Shown: one piece after another, positions 39,344-47,926 of the stretch
Layout: every line of letters starts with the position of its first letter
How positions within the stretch are numbered: position 1 is the stretch's first letter
Origin: Brevibacterium sp.
GTDB taxonomy: Bacteria > Actinomycetota > Actinomycetes > Actinomycetales > Brevibacteriaceae
DNA: 47,967 nt
Assembly (NCBI GenBank): GCA_030457025.1
Contig: JAKDSA010000018.1
Span: 1-47,967 of the forward strand
Direction: 5' to 3'
Translations under genes and position numbers: made by a program
The notes under the pieces: model-generated
The model's database searches: none
What the model was told of the DNA's origin: nothing
Seen by the model: the letters and a program-made list of their open reading frames with translations, nothing else

Positions 39344-40159
39344 GGCATTCTCGCCGAGGCGTGTGAGCGCAACCTCATCCAGGTCCTTAGGGTGTGGGCC
39401 GCTGCCGTGCAGATCGTGCACGAGGGAGGTCATGAAGGTATCTCCGGCCCCGATCGTGTCGCTGACCAGCACTGTTCCTGTCGGAACACTCACCCTCGCC
39501 GAGGTGGTCGAGAGGATCGAGTCATCCGATCCGCAGGTGAGCGCGACCAGGTCGACCCCGAGACGAAGGATTCGATCGATCTGAGCCTCAGCACTCTGAC
39601 CGGGATAGAGCCAATCCGCGTCGACATCACTGAGCTTGACGACATCAACCCGTGAGGCGAGTGACTCGAACCGAGCCAGTGCGTGCTGGTCGTCTCCGAT
39701 GATGGAGGGGCGGATATTGGGGTCGAAGCTCAGCAGTGCTGAGGAGTCTCGTCCGCGTTGGAGCAGAGAATCGACGGCGCCGGCGCCGGGGGAGAGGAAA
39801 GCTGCAATCGAACCGACATGGATTGCCGCCCAGTCGCCGCGGTCGACCAGTGACACATCGGGGTCCCAGCGCAGAGAGAATTCGTATTCGGCAGAGCCAT
39901 CCGGTGACAGCAATGCTCGTGCCGTCGAGGTCAAACCAGTCGGGCGTGCATGCACCCGGACGTTCGACTCCCGCAGGTGAGCCAGCAGGAATCCGCCGTG
40001 AAAGTCATCTCCGACATCGGTGAGCAGCTCAACATCGTCACCGAGGCGTCCCAGGCCGAGGGCGACATTCGCCGGAGCCCCGCCCGGGGAATAGCGATCC
40101 GGTGATCCGGCCGAGCTGACGATGTCGATGAGAGCCTCACCGATGACAAGAATGCTCAT
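39272..40159 (-). CDS. PfkB family carbohydrate kinase
   Basis: The 295-residue product is a ribokinase-type sugar kinase: VIGEALIDIV and SPGGAPANVALGLGRLG at the N-terminus, SFDPNIRPS, and the C-terminal DTIGAGDTFM signature with the catalytic Asp. The N-terminal pattern is closest to fructokinase. Because a nucleoside hydrolase operon begins 600 bp away on the other strand, it could also phosphorylate ribose released from nucleosides, but no regulatory link is visible. It converges on and overlaps the SRPBCC gene by 72 bp. Confidence 0.9.
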   Translation of the reverse strand: MSILVIGEALIDIVSSAGSPDRYSPGGAPANVALGLGRLGDDVELLTDVGDDFHGGFLLAHLRESNVRVHARPTGLTSTARALLSPDGSAEYEFSLRWDPDVSLVDRGDWAAIHVGSIAAFLSPGAGAVDSLLQRGRDSSALLSFDPNIRPSIIGDDQHALARFESLASRVDVVKLSDVDADWLYPGQSAEAQIDRILRLGVDLVALTCGSDDSILSTTSARVSVPTGTVLVSDTIGAGDTFMTSLVHDLHGSGPHPKDLDEVALTRLGENASRRAAITVSRAGADLPWTGEEGA

Positions 40160-40279
40160 GGGTTCGATTCTATGCGCACGCGACTGTTCGGGTGTCTCAT
40201 CAGCACGAATAGTACACTTTTAGTGCATAGGCCGGTTGTGCTTTCAGTTCGTGTCAGTGGCGTCTGGAATCGTTGCCGC

Positions 40280-40738
40280 ATGGACAAAGACACCATGGAA
40301 TCAGAAGTCAGAACGATCGTCGATGCCGCCTCCGCTCGCATCCTCACACCGAGGGAGGGAGAATGCTTGGTCTGCTACGTCTTCCGCCAGCTGGGAGAAT
40401 TCGGCTGCGACGGAACCCATCGGTTCGCCCAGACCTTCCGGGACCGAACAGCCCCTCGGGCCACTGCGCTGATGGAGCGCTTGGGAAGCATGGGCGCCTG
40501 CTGCTGTGACTGCGAGGTATTCAACAATGCCTACACGTTCGCAGAACGCCCGTGGATCACCGGAGCCGCATTCGGGGCAGACATCGGCACAGGGTTCGAA
40601 TCCCAAGAGCCAGTCGACCTGCGCGAGGAGTTCGGCATCAACGAGCCGCCCGCAAAGATCTTCTACCTGTGTTGCCAGTTCGTGCGTCGCGGCTCGACTC
40701 AGCCGTGTCCGAACTGGGTGCGAATGAGTCGATGGTGA
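40280..40738 (+). CDS. DUF2695 cysteine-rich protein
   Basis: The 152-residue product has the DUF2695 features: ECLVCYVFRQLGEFGCDGTHRFAQTFRDR, MGACCCDCEVFNNAY, and a third cysteine region LCCQFVRRGSTQPCPNW. The eight or nine cysteines suggest metal or cluster binding. Function is unknown. The ATG at 40280 is the first good start. It lies 24 bp upstream of the nucleoside hydrolase gene on the same strand and may share its transcript. An imperfect inverted repeat (GTACACT-TTT-AGTGCAT, 40211-40227) precedes it. Confidence 0.78.
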   Translation: MDKDTMESEVRTIVDAASARILTPREGECLVCYVFRQLGEFGCDGTHRFAQTFRDRTAPRATALMERLGSMGACCCDCEVFNNAYTFAERPWITGAAFGADIGTGFESQEPVDLREEFGINEPPAKIFYLCCQFVRRGSTQPCPNWVRMSRW

Positions 40739-40762
40739 GAAGTCTCCGGCAGAATAGGGAAC

Positions 40763-41950
40763 ATGCCCTCACGCCTGCCGCTGTTCCTTGACTGTGATCC
40801 CGGGATCGACGACGCCATCGCCCTCGGCTACCTGTTGTGCCAAGGCGACCTCGACATCATCGGCATCGCAGCCTCAGGCGGCAACGTGTCCACAGCACAG
40901 GTCAGCGCCAATGCTCAAAGCTGGCTCGAACTCGCCGGCCGCACGGACATACCCATCCACCCGGGAAGCACGTATCCCTCCGCTTGGCCGCCCGTTGATG
41001 CCGGCCGAGGGCTGGCATCCTCTCCTCCTACCGAGCCCGAGTACGCCGACCTCACCCACGGACCCACCGGTGCCGGATATGCGAGGCTTCCACAACCGGC
41101 GACACCGGCCAGCACCATCAATGCTGCCCAGGCCTGGGTCGACGCCGCACGGTCAAATCCTGGAGAACTCATCGGCGTCGTCATCGGACCTGCGACGAAC
41201 CTTGCTCTGGCCCTTGCCCTCGAGCCCGAACTCCCCAGCCTGATGAGACGACTCTTCATTATGGGCGGTGCCTTCAACTATCGCGGAAACACTCTCCCGA
41301 CCACCGAATGGAACGTCACCTTCGACCCCGAGGCGACGGCGAGCGTCATCGCGGCCTTCGACCATGCTCACTGTGAAGGCACACTGCAGGCCCTGCCGGT
41401 GATCGCCCCGATCGAAGCCACCGAGGCTCTTGAGATGACTCCCACACGGCTGAAAGCGATCCTCGACTCAGCGTCGGCTGCACGTGAGAAATGGGGTGGC
41501 TGGCTGGCCCAGATGGCCGAGGCCCTGCGCTTCTACTTCGAATTCCACGAATGGGACGGCCTGGGCTACATCGCCCACATCCATGACCCCTTCGTCCTCG
41601 CCTGCGCCCTCGAATGGGCACGCGGCAATGAAACCACACCCACCTCGGCGGGCAGTGATGAACCTATTGCGAACGGGACTCGCGGCACGTTGCCCTGGGC
41701 CACGACGATCTGCGCGCCCGTCGACGTCGAACTCACCGGTAAACTCACACGTGGCGAAACCGTCGCCGATTGGCTGGGACGGTGGGGGAAAGGCATCAAC
41801 GCTGAGATCATCCGCACGATCGACGCACAGACCTTCCTCGACCACCTCGGCGAGACACTGAGCAAAGGACCCCTTCATGACCACGAAATCCAGACAGTCT
41901 GGGCAGGGGCCGACACAAACTGTCGGTCCCGCACAAAACCAGAACACTAG
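40763..41950 (+). CDS. Nucleoside hydrolase family protein
   Basis: Nucleoside hydrolases cleave the N-glycosidic bond of ribonucleosides using a calcium ion. The 395-residue product has the signature FLDCDPGIDDAIALGYLL (residues 7-24), VVIGPATNLALAL, LFIMGGAFNYRGNTLPTTEWNVTFDPEATASVI and IHDPFVLACAL, so calcium-binding Asp and Asn residues are present. It is longer than typical members (310-340), because of an insert and an extended C-terminus that overlaps the next gene by 74 bp. The downstream genes encode an ECF transporter, so it probably acts on the imported compound in the cytoplasm. Confidence 0.9.
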   Translation: MPSRLPLFLDCDPGIDDAIALGYLLCQGDLDIIGIAASGGNVSTAQVSANAQSWLELAGRTDIPIHPGSTYPSAWPPVDAGRGLASSPPTEPEYADLTHGPTGAGYARLPQPATPASTINAAQAWVDAARSNPGELIGVVIGPATNLALALALEPELPSLMRRLFIMGGAFNYRGNTLPTTEWNVTFDPEATASVIAAFDHAHCEGTLQALPVIAPIEATEALEMTPTRLKAILDSASAAREKWGGWLAQMAEALRFYFEFHEWDGLGYIAHIHDPFVLACALEWARGNETTPTSAGSDEPIANGTRGTLPWATTICAPVDVELTGKLTRGETVADWLGRWGKGINAEIIRTIDAQTFLDHLGETLSKGPLHDHEIQTVWAGADTNCRSRTKPEH

Positions 41951-42740
41951 AAGCCACAAGAGCAACGCACTTCCCCTCGCGCTGTCCGTCCTCGGCACCC
42001 TCGTCATCCTCGGCACCTATATCGCGGTCCTCCTGACACAGCCGGCTAACCTCGGCACTGACCTGGGCCACACGACACTATGGGTCATGCTCGGCTACCT
42101 GGTCGGGGGAGTCCTCCTCGCCGCCGGCACCCTGCCACTCATCCCGCGCAGCATTCTCGCCCTCATCCCCGTCGCTATCGCTGCCAATATCGTCATCGGG
42201 CAAGTCGTGGGCAACGTCACCCCGATTCCGCTCTACCTCGATTCCATCGGGACCGTGATGATCGGTGTTCTCGCCGGCCCAGCCGCCGGAGCATTCACCG
42301 GCATCATCTCGAACCTCATCTGGGGCGTGACTCTGAGCCCCAGCGTCATCGCCTTCAGCTCTGGTGCGGCCTTCATCGGTGCGGCCGCCGGCTGGGCTGC
42401 GCGGCTCGGAGCCTTCCGCACCCCCTGGTTCGCAGTCATCACCGGGGCAGTGGCAGGAATCCCGGCCGGAGCACTCGGCGCACCTGTGGCCGCCTACGTC
42501 TTCGGCGGCGGCCTGGGCTCGGGCACCGGCGGTGTCGTGGCCGTCCTGCAGGCAGCGGGTCTTGAGATGCTCAACGCGACCTTGGCACAGAGTCTGTTCT
42601 CCGACATCATCGACAAGGCCCTCATCTTCGCCCTGGCCTATGTCATCGTGCACACCCTGCCGCGACGAATCCTCAACCGATATCCGTTCACCGACCACAG
42701 CCTTTCGCACACTTCCCGCGTACCGGTGCGGGCAGACTGA
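41877..42740 (+). CDS. ECF transporter substrate-binding (S) subunit
   Basis: The 287-residue product has about six to eight membrane helices, the typical IPLYLDSIGTVMIGVLAGPAAGAFTGIISNLIWG segment of one ECF S-subunit family, and a glycine/alanine-rich later half. S subunits bind the vitamin or nucleoside-like substrate and pair with the EcfT-EcfAA' module. The first 35 residues are polar and overlap the nucleoside hydrolase gene by 74 bp; the ribosome binding site AAAGGA lies inside that gene, eight bases before the ATG. Substrate specificity is unknown; the linked hydrolase suggests a nucleoside. Confidence 0.88.
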   Translation: MTTKSRQSGQGPTQTVGPAQNQNTRSHKSNALPLALSVLGTLVILGTYIAVLLTQPANLGTDLGHTTLWVMLGYLVGGVLLAAGTLPLIPRSILALIPVAIAANIVIGQVVGNVTPIPLYLDSIGTVMIGVLAGPAAGAFTGIISNLIWGVTLSPSVIAFSSGAAFIGAAAGWAARLGAFRTPWFAVITGAVAGIPAGALGAPVAAYVFGGGLGSGTGGVVAVLQAAGLEMLNATLAQSLFSDIIDKALIFALAYVIVHTLPRRILNRYPFTDHSLSHTSRVPVRAD

Positions 42741-43556
42741 ATGACAGCGACTGTTCTCGACCGGGAACAGCAGACCACACGTCGTTGGCATCCAGTCACC
42801 GAGATCATCGTCCTCGCATGCTCTCTGCTGCTCGTCTTCGGCATCCCGTCTCCGGTCGTGCCCACCGCCATCATCGGTGCCACGCTCATCTCCGCGACAG
42901 TCTCACCCGCAGTGAGGCTGGGAACTTGGGCGATCGGCGTCGGCGTGCTGTGCCTGCCGACGCTGATCGTCCTCAGCATCGTGCAAGGACTGTTCTACCC
43001 CGGCGCCGAGGTGACCGTGCTGTGGGAATACGGTCCCGCACATCTCACCGTCGAAGGACTGACAATCGCCGTTCAGATCTGGCTGAGGGTCAGCGCGCTC
43101 GTGTCCCTGTGCGCTTTCTTCGGACTCGGCGCCGACTCGGCCCGCCTGTTCGACGGATTGCGGACCCTGCGGCTGCCCTCCTCTGTGGCCTATATCTGCG
43201 CCTCGGCGATCGGACTCATCCCACTCATCCGCACCCGCATCCAGCAGATCATCGAGGCCCGCGCCAGTCGCGGCTGGGACGTCAGCAAGTGGATGGTCCG
43301 CACGCGCCTGCTGCCGAACATCGTCACGGGTCTGTTCACCTCGGTCCTCATCGAGGTCGAACAGCGCCACGACGTGCTCGAGCAGCGCGGTCTCGGAGAA
43401 GCAACGCAGGTGACATCGCTTCAAGATCATCACGACGGGCCAGGTCAACGAGTCCTACGCCGAGGTGTTCCCGCCCTCACCTGCGTGCTTGTCGTGTTCT
43501 CCGTAGCCGGGATCCTGCCCCTGCCCACGGCGGAGCAGCTGATCGGCGGTGCCTGA
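42741..43556 (+). CDS. ECF transporter transmembrane (T) subunit
   Basis: The 271-residue product has about five membrane helices and the coupling helices with EARASRGWD (residues about 170-180) and EQRGLG (about 216-221), the two alanine/arginine/glycine motifs that contact the ATPases in EcfT. Its ATG follows the S-subunit stop codon directly. The ABC gene starts 4 bp after its stop. It therefore forms one transporter with the flanking genes. Confidence 0.9.
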   Translation: MTATVLDREQQTTRRWHPVTEIIVLACSLLLVFGIPSPVVPTAIIGATLISATVSPAVRLGTWAIGVGVLCLPTLIVLSIVQGLFYPGAEVTVLWEYGPAHLTVEGLTIAVQIWLRVSALVSLCAFFGLGADSARLFDGLRTLRLPSSVAYICASAIGLIPLIRTRIQQIIEARASRGWDVSKWMVRTRLLPNIVTGLFTSVLIEVEQRHDVLEQRGLGEATQVTSLQDHHDGPGQRVLRRGVPALTCVLVVFSVAGILPLPTAEQLIGGA

Positions 43557-43560
43557 GACC

Positions 43561-45018
43561 ATGACTCTTGAACTCGTCGGAGCCGGCTTCACCTACCGCG
43601 GTGCCGCTTCGGCGGCACTGACAGACATCGACCTCTGTCTGGCTCCGGGGCAGATGCATGCGGTCCTCGGTGCGGTGGGCTCGGGCACCTCCACGCTGGG
43701 GCGACTGATCACAGGACTGACTGACGACCGTGGCACCAGTGCTGGGCACATTCACGTCGAAGGGACCGCGGTCATGCTCGGCGATGACCCCGAGGCGCAG
43801 CTGTCCGGGATGACGAGCCTCGTCGGCGATGAGGTGCAGCTGTCCGGAAGGCTGCACGGTGACGAGGTCTCGGTGGTCGAAGGGCGTGCGCTGCTGATGC
43901 TCGAGTCACTGGGTATCAGCGACCTGTGGGGACGGCGACTCGACACCCTGTCCGGGGGCCAGCGGCAACTGGTCGCACTGGCAGGACTGCTCACCCTGCG
44001 TCCGTCCCTGCTGGTCCTTGACCAACCCTCACTGTCGCTTGACCCGGACACTCGCCGCCGTCTCGGCGAGGTGCTGCAGGATCACTGCTCGAGCGGGGGC
44101 ACGGTGCTCATCACCGCTCATCAGTTCGACGAGGTGGCCGAAGCCTGCCACGAGCTGAGCATCCTGGGCACCGGGCGGCTGCTGAAGACAACGCACCGAC
44201 TCTCGGCTGACGACGGTGACCAGTACGGAATCTGGGACACACGACCGCGCGATCGTCACAGAACCACCAGCGCTGCCACAGATGTTCCCGCCTGCCCGAA
44301 GCCCGCATCGCTGACCGTCAGAGGCCTGACCATCGCCCGCTCTGGGGCGTCAGTCCTCAACGATGCTGATCTCGACGTCGCATCCGGCGAGCTCGTCACG
44401 ATCATGGGATCCAACGGAGCCGGAAAGTCCACTCTCCTGCGCAGCCTGGCCGGCCTCCTCAGAACCCGCGACCGACCATCGGGAACTGTCACTGTCGATG
44501 ACCAGGGAACTGCAGTCCACATCGGCGACGCCCCGGCGCACGAGCGAGCACAGCACTTCGGTTGGGTGGGGCAGGACCCGGGCAGTCAGCTCTCTGCCGC
44601 GACCGTGCGCGAGGAACTCATGCACGCAGCGCCTCTGCCGCCGCACCGACGCCGCGACCGAGAGGTGATCCGTGCCCGGCGACAGGAGGCGGTCACCTCG
44701 GCGCTGGCGGCGGCTGAGCTGACCGAGGTGAGCGAGACCCATCCGTACGATCTGAGTATCGACGGCCGCAAGGACCTGGTGATGGCTTCGGCGCTCATCA
44801 TGGACCCTCGGATCCTCCTCCTCGACGAACCGACCCTGGGCAGAGACCGCAAGGCCATCGGACGATTGAACATGATCATGGCGGAATTCATTCGACGAGG
44901 CGGGTCCGTTCTGGCCACTACCCACGACCGGCGGTGGGCGGCAGAGGTCTCGGATCGGATTCTGCGTCTGGGTGAGGGGGAGCTGCGCGAAGACCCGGGG
45001 CGGTCAGAAATCGTATGA
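43561..45018 (+). CDS. Fused ECF ATPase with two complementary half-degenerate domains
   Basis: The 485-residue protein joins two ABC ATPase domains (EcfA and EcfA' types) in one chain. Domain 1 has Walker A GAVGSGTST (residues 37-45) with Thr43 for the invariant Lys, a changed Q-loop (GDDPEAQ, 74-80), an intact signature LSGGQ (130-134), a Walker B ending in DQPS (Gln155 for the catalytic Glu) and H-loop His187. Domain 2 has intact Walker A GSNGAGKST (283-291), Q-loop Q338, Walker B LLLDEP with Glu423 and His455, but its signature is LSIDGR (398-403). In the head-to-tail sandwich, domain-2 Walker motifs meet the domain-1 signature (good site) and domain-1 Walker motifs meet the domain-2 signature (dead site). 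A GTG start at 43549 is an alternative. Confidence 0.92.
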   Translation: MTLELVGAGFTYRGAASAALTDIDLCLAPGQMHAVLGAVGSGTSTLGRLITGLTDDRGTSAGHIHVEGTAVMLGDDPEAQLSGMTSLVGDEVQLSGRLHGDEVSVVEGRALLMLESLGISDLWGRRLDTLSGGQRQLVALAGLLTLRPSLLVLDQPSLSLDPDTRRRLGEVLQDHCSSGGTVLITAHQFDEVAEACHELSILGTGRLLKTTHRLSADDGDQYGIWDTRPRDRHRTTSAATDVPACPKPASLTVRGLTIARSGASVLNDADLDVASGELVTIMGSNGAGKSTLLRSLAGLLRTRDRPSGTVTVDDQGTAVHIGDAPAHERAQHFGWVGQDPGSQLSAATVREELMHAAPLPPHRRRDREVIRARRQEAVTSALAAAELTEVSETHPYDLSIDGRKDLVMASALIMDPRILLLDEPTLGRDRKAIGRLNMIMAEFIRRGGSVLATTHDRRWAAEVSDRILRLGEGELREDPGRSEIV

Positions 45019-45294
45019 GGCGTCAGTGGTCGGGGTTTCAGGTCCGCTGAACTTCTGCAGATGCACATGCCTGATCAGGCGGATGACCGGTCGGATGAGC
45101 ATTTCGACGCTGCCGAGGACGAACAGGCAAGTGCCTGTGAACACCCATTCGTCGGAGAAGAACATGAAGCTGCCGATGAGGAACCAGATGCCGATGAGCA
45201 CATCATTGACGATGCTCAGCACCTGATACCGCTGACGGATGACGAGTTCGTCATGGCCGATGCGAATGATCAGGTTGTGGTTGTCATCGGTCAT
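45004..45294 (-). CDS. YrhK-domain membrane protein
   Basis: The 96-residue product has an N-terminal strand region (NLIIRIGHDELVIRQRYQVLSIVNDVLIGIWFLIGS) leading into one or two membrane helices, then FTGTCLFVLGSVEMLIRPVIRLIRHVHL, the usual YrhK domain. Function unknown. GGAGGACGAC precedes the ATG at 45294. It is convergent with the ECF ATPase gene and overlaps its end by 15 bp. Confidence 0.85.
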   Translation of the reverse strand: MTDDNHNLIIRIGHDELVIRQRYQVLSIVNDVLIGIWFLIGSFMFFSDEWVFTGTCLFVLGSVEMLIRPVIRLIRHVHLQKFSGPETPTTDASYDF

Positions 45295-45419
45295 GTCGTC
45301 CTCCAGGATGGGGTCGCTGGTGCGGGAGCGCAACGCGCCCCTGAGTCGATGCTAGGCGCGACGGGTCCGCTTGACCATTTGTTCGGCGAATTCTTCCGCC
45401 GTGATGCACCGATGGGTTG

Positions 45420-46531
45420 TCAAGCTGCGTGGAGAAGGAATTCTCGATACTTCACCGCGAACCCGTCATCCCGGGATTTGCCTCGCTCGATCGTTGAGAC
45501 CTTCATTTGATTCGTCTCGAAGTGCTCTGCCACCGCCTTCATCGTCAATCGCTTCGAGTTCTGCAAGGGACGCAGGTCGTCGAAGGCCGGCACGACCGGT
45601 GGATCGACGATCAGCCGGTACACCTCGCCGGCGACGTATCGTTTCAGACACCGCATGATCTCTGTCGTTGACTTCTGCTCAGCCGCTCGCCTGGCGACAT
45701 CCTCCTTGGTCCGGGGGCCATTCGACATTCTCGACAGCACGATGCTGTACAAGGCACTGTCTGCTTGCCTGTCACCACCCCGATTGAGTCGGTGACGACT
45801 CGTCTTCCCCGACGACGCTTGCAACGGGCGGCAGAGACGGGGCCGAAGCTCTTCGCTGCTGCCAGCGCTGGTGCGATCTGCGTCGTCAGTGCGTCGAGCT
45901 GGTCGTAGGCGGTGTCGATCTCCTCGGTGAGGAACTCGATGCGTTTGGCCAACTGACGCAGCACGAGCCCGAGATGATCATCAACGGCCGGTCGGGCCGT
46001 GGCGAGCATGTCATAGAGCTCAGTGTCCTTCAGCCCTGCATATCGCTGCCTGACCGGGGTGGGTGCAGTGGTGAGGAAGTTGATGATCTGCGTGGTTGCC
46101 GCCGTCCGGGCTGTGATTGCGGTCGTGCGGGTTTTGAGGATGACTCGGATCCCTTCGACGGCACCGCCGAGGAGCGTCGGGATCGGAAGCACATCAGCGT
46201 CAGCGGCGACGGTCGTCGCTGCAGCGTAGGAATCGATGGGGTCGGGCTTCCCTCCCCGGCGGGTCTGTCGGTTCGGCCGGATGACGTCCTTGACCAGGAC
46301 GTTGTTCGAACGTAGGTACGCGGTGATCCCGGCCCCGTAGGACGCGGGTCCGCCGACTGCGATGATTGTTCCGAAGGTGAGGATGAACGTCAGGAGCTCT
46401 TCGTAGCCGGTGCTGGTGGTGGAGAACTCGCCGTCGCCGAGTTTCTTGCCGACTCCGTTGATGATGCCGACGAGGTTGGTGTTCTGGTGGGTGGCGATGC
46501 CGGCGTACACATTCGCCGCTGGTGCTGACAT
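45420..46531 (-). pseudogene. IS110 family transposase relic
   Basis: The N-terminal DEDD RuvC-like domain runs from ATG 46531 (MSAPAANVYAGIATHQNTN) through KPDPIDSYAAATTVA and a helical region to SFGPVSAA. The C-terminal part (QASSGKTSRHRLNRGGDRQADSALY and TTEIMRCLKRYVAGEVYRL) is in another frame, with about 36 expected residues missing at the junction near 45826. The two parts cannot make one protein. The first catalytic Asp (GIDTHK in active elements) is Ala (residue 13) and the Glu of the VEGTGSYGAG-type motif is Gly (residue 60). Inverted ends or target duplications are not seen; IS110 elements lack them anyway. The upstream non-coding part, which carries the bridge RNA in active IS110 elements, is no more than about 65 bp. 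Confidence 0.8.
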
Positions 46532-46597
46532 CATGGGCCACACCGGGAACCTGCCTCTAACATTCTCTACGTCAGTGCCGCGTCGTAGCGTGAGGCC

Positions 46598-47383
46598 ATG
46601 GATGAGAACGTGAATTCGTTTGACGCACTGTACGCCGAAGTCGGCAGCCATCGGTCCGTGATGCCATGGGACGAACTGCTCGGCTTCGTCCGCCGATTTC
46701 CTCAGATCGCCGCGTTCAACGCGGCTCTGATCGCTCAGCAGAAAGCAGGGGCGATCTTCGTTGAAACCGAGCACGCATGGCAGCAGAAGTACGACAGGCT
46801 GCTCAACGACGATGCCGTGGCACTGATCGTGCTCCACCCCTTCGCACCGGTGCGCTTCGTCTACGATGTCGAGGACACTCACGGACCACCAGTTCCCGAT
46901 GCCGCTATCAATCCGGTCAAGGCCGTGGGAGCGCCCACCTGGGACGGGCACCGCATCGTGATGGACGTGCTGCGTCGCAAGGGCCTGAATCTCGTCGGTC
47001 TGCCGAAGACGCAGAGCCCGACTGTGATGCTCGGGAGGGTGCTCTACGAGCTGGCTTTGGTCTACGCCGGTCATCGCGGATCCCACTCGAAGTTGGGAAT
47101 AGTCGCCAGCGAAACCGACATCGAAGGCAGGCAGGCTCGTTTCGAAGCCGAGTGCATCACGTGGCTGATCGCCGGACGCATTGGTCTCAAGGTGGCGGCA
47201 ACCGGGTCACTGAAGGGCTATCTCAAGCACGGGGAACTGCTTCCGCCGCTGTCCAGAGACAGGGTCCTGCATTCGGTGAATGCCATCGAGAAGCTCTTCG
47301 GCGGGGCTCTGAAATTCGGCGAGATCGTGCGTGAGGACGTGCCGAGTCTGTTTCCGCTCACTGAGTATCTGTCGTTCCCTTAG
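46598..47383 (+). CDS. ArdC/ImmA-like protein with lost zinc motif
   Basis: The 261-residue product has two parts. Residues 30-95 (FPQIAAFNAALIAQQKAGAIFVETEHAW, VLHPFAPVRFVYDVEDT) resemble the ArdC N-terminal single-stranded-DNA-binding domain. Residues 140-210 resemble the zincin domain of ImmA/IrrE-type proteins, with the third ligand region FEAECITWLIAGRIGL intact. Where HExxH should be, it reads YELAL (150-154): both metal-binding His residues are gone while Glu151 is kept. It is therefore probably not a protease. The start is 66 bp from the IS110 relic on the opposite strand. The ArdC family includes plasmid antirestriction proteins. Confidence 0.6.
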   Translation: MDENVNSFDALYAEVGSHRSVMPWDELLGFVRRFPQIAAFNAALIAQQKAGAIFVETEHAWQQKYDRLLNDDAVALIVLHPFAPVRFVYDVEDTHGPPVPDAAINPVKAVGAPTWDGHRIVMDVLRRKGLNLVGLPKTQSPTVMLGRVLYELALVYAGHRGSHSKLGIVASETDIEGRQARFEAECITWLIAGRIGLKVAATGSLKGYLKHGELLPPLSRDRVLHSVNAIEKLFGGALKFGEIVREDVPSLFPLTEYLSFP

Positions 47384-47464
47384 CCTCTTCCCGTCGAGGT
47401 ATTGGGCAGTCGTCTTGTCTGATGGCAGGTATCCTTGAGGCAACTATCTCAACGAGGAGACACG

Positions 47465-47926
47465 ATGAGCAGGGCAGTTCAGATCACTTTCGATTGTCAT
47501 GATCCGATCAGGCAGGCCACCTTCTGGGCGGCGGCGCTCGGATATGTCATACCCGGCCCTCCCGGAGTCAGGCTCGGGGCCGATGACGATCCCTTTGCTG
47601 CGTGGCAGGAATTCATCAAAAGCCTGGGCATGGGCACGAAGCCGGAGGAGTTCCGTGCCGCGATCGAAGATCCGCAGGGACGCGGACCCAGAGTGTTCTT
47701 CCAGATCGTGCCCGAGGACAAAACCGTCAAGAACAGGGTCCACCTCGATGTGCGTGCTGCTCCCGGTCTGCAAGGCGACGAGCGGATGACGGCGCTGGAA
47801 GACGAATGCCAAAGTCTGCTGGACCTGGGCGCTCAACGCCTCGAGCGGTGTGACCCGAGCCCACCGATGGAGGCCGGATTCATTGTCATGGCCGACCCGG
47901 AGGGAAACGAATTCTGCTTGGACTGA
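47465..47926 (+). CDS. VOC family glyoxalase-like protein
   Basis: The 153-residue product matches the Glyoxalase_6-type VOC domain: QITFDCHDPIRQATFWAAALGYVI at the N-terminus, a middle region with an insert rich in Pro and Glu (EEFRAAIEDPQGRGPRVFFQIVPEDKTVKNRVHLDV), and IVMADPEGNEFCLD at the end. GAGGAGACACG precedes the ATG at 47465; the frame is open ten codons further up but without a start site of equal strength. The window ends 41 bases after its stop. It stands alone and its substrate is unknown. Confidence 0.9.
   Translation: MSRAVQITFDCHDPIRQATFWAAALGYVIPGPPGVRLGADDDPFAAWQEFIKSLGMGTKPEEFRAAIEDPQGRGPRVFFQIVPEDKTVKNRVHLDVRAAPGLQGDERMTALEDECQSLLDLGAQRLERCDPSPPMEAGFIVMADPEGNEFCLD

Noticed and set aside
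42741..43564. Alternative plus-strand frame of 259 codons within ecfT
   Set aside because: Arg/His-rich overlap frame of the membrane protein gene; ecfT has proper coupling motifs and contiguous operon spacing.
46560..47086. N-terminal extension of the IS110 frame over the ArdC-like gene
   Set aside because: The same minus-strand frame stays open to 47086, but the IS110 family starts with VYAGI-type sequence close to residue 8. The extension is antisense to the ArdC-like gene, whose strand shows family features.
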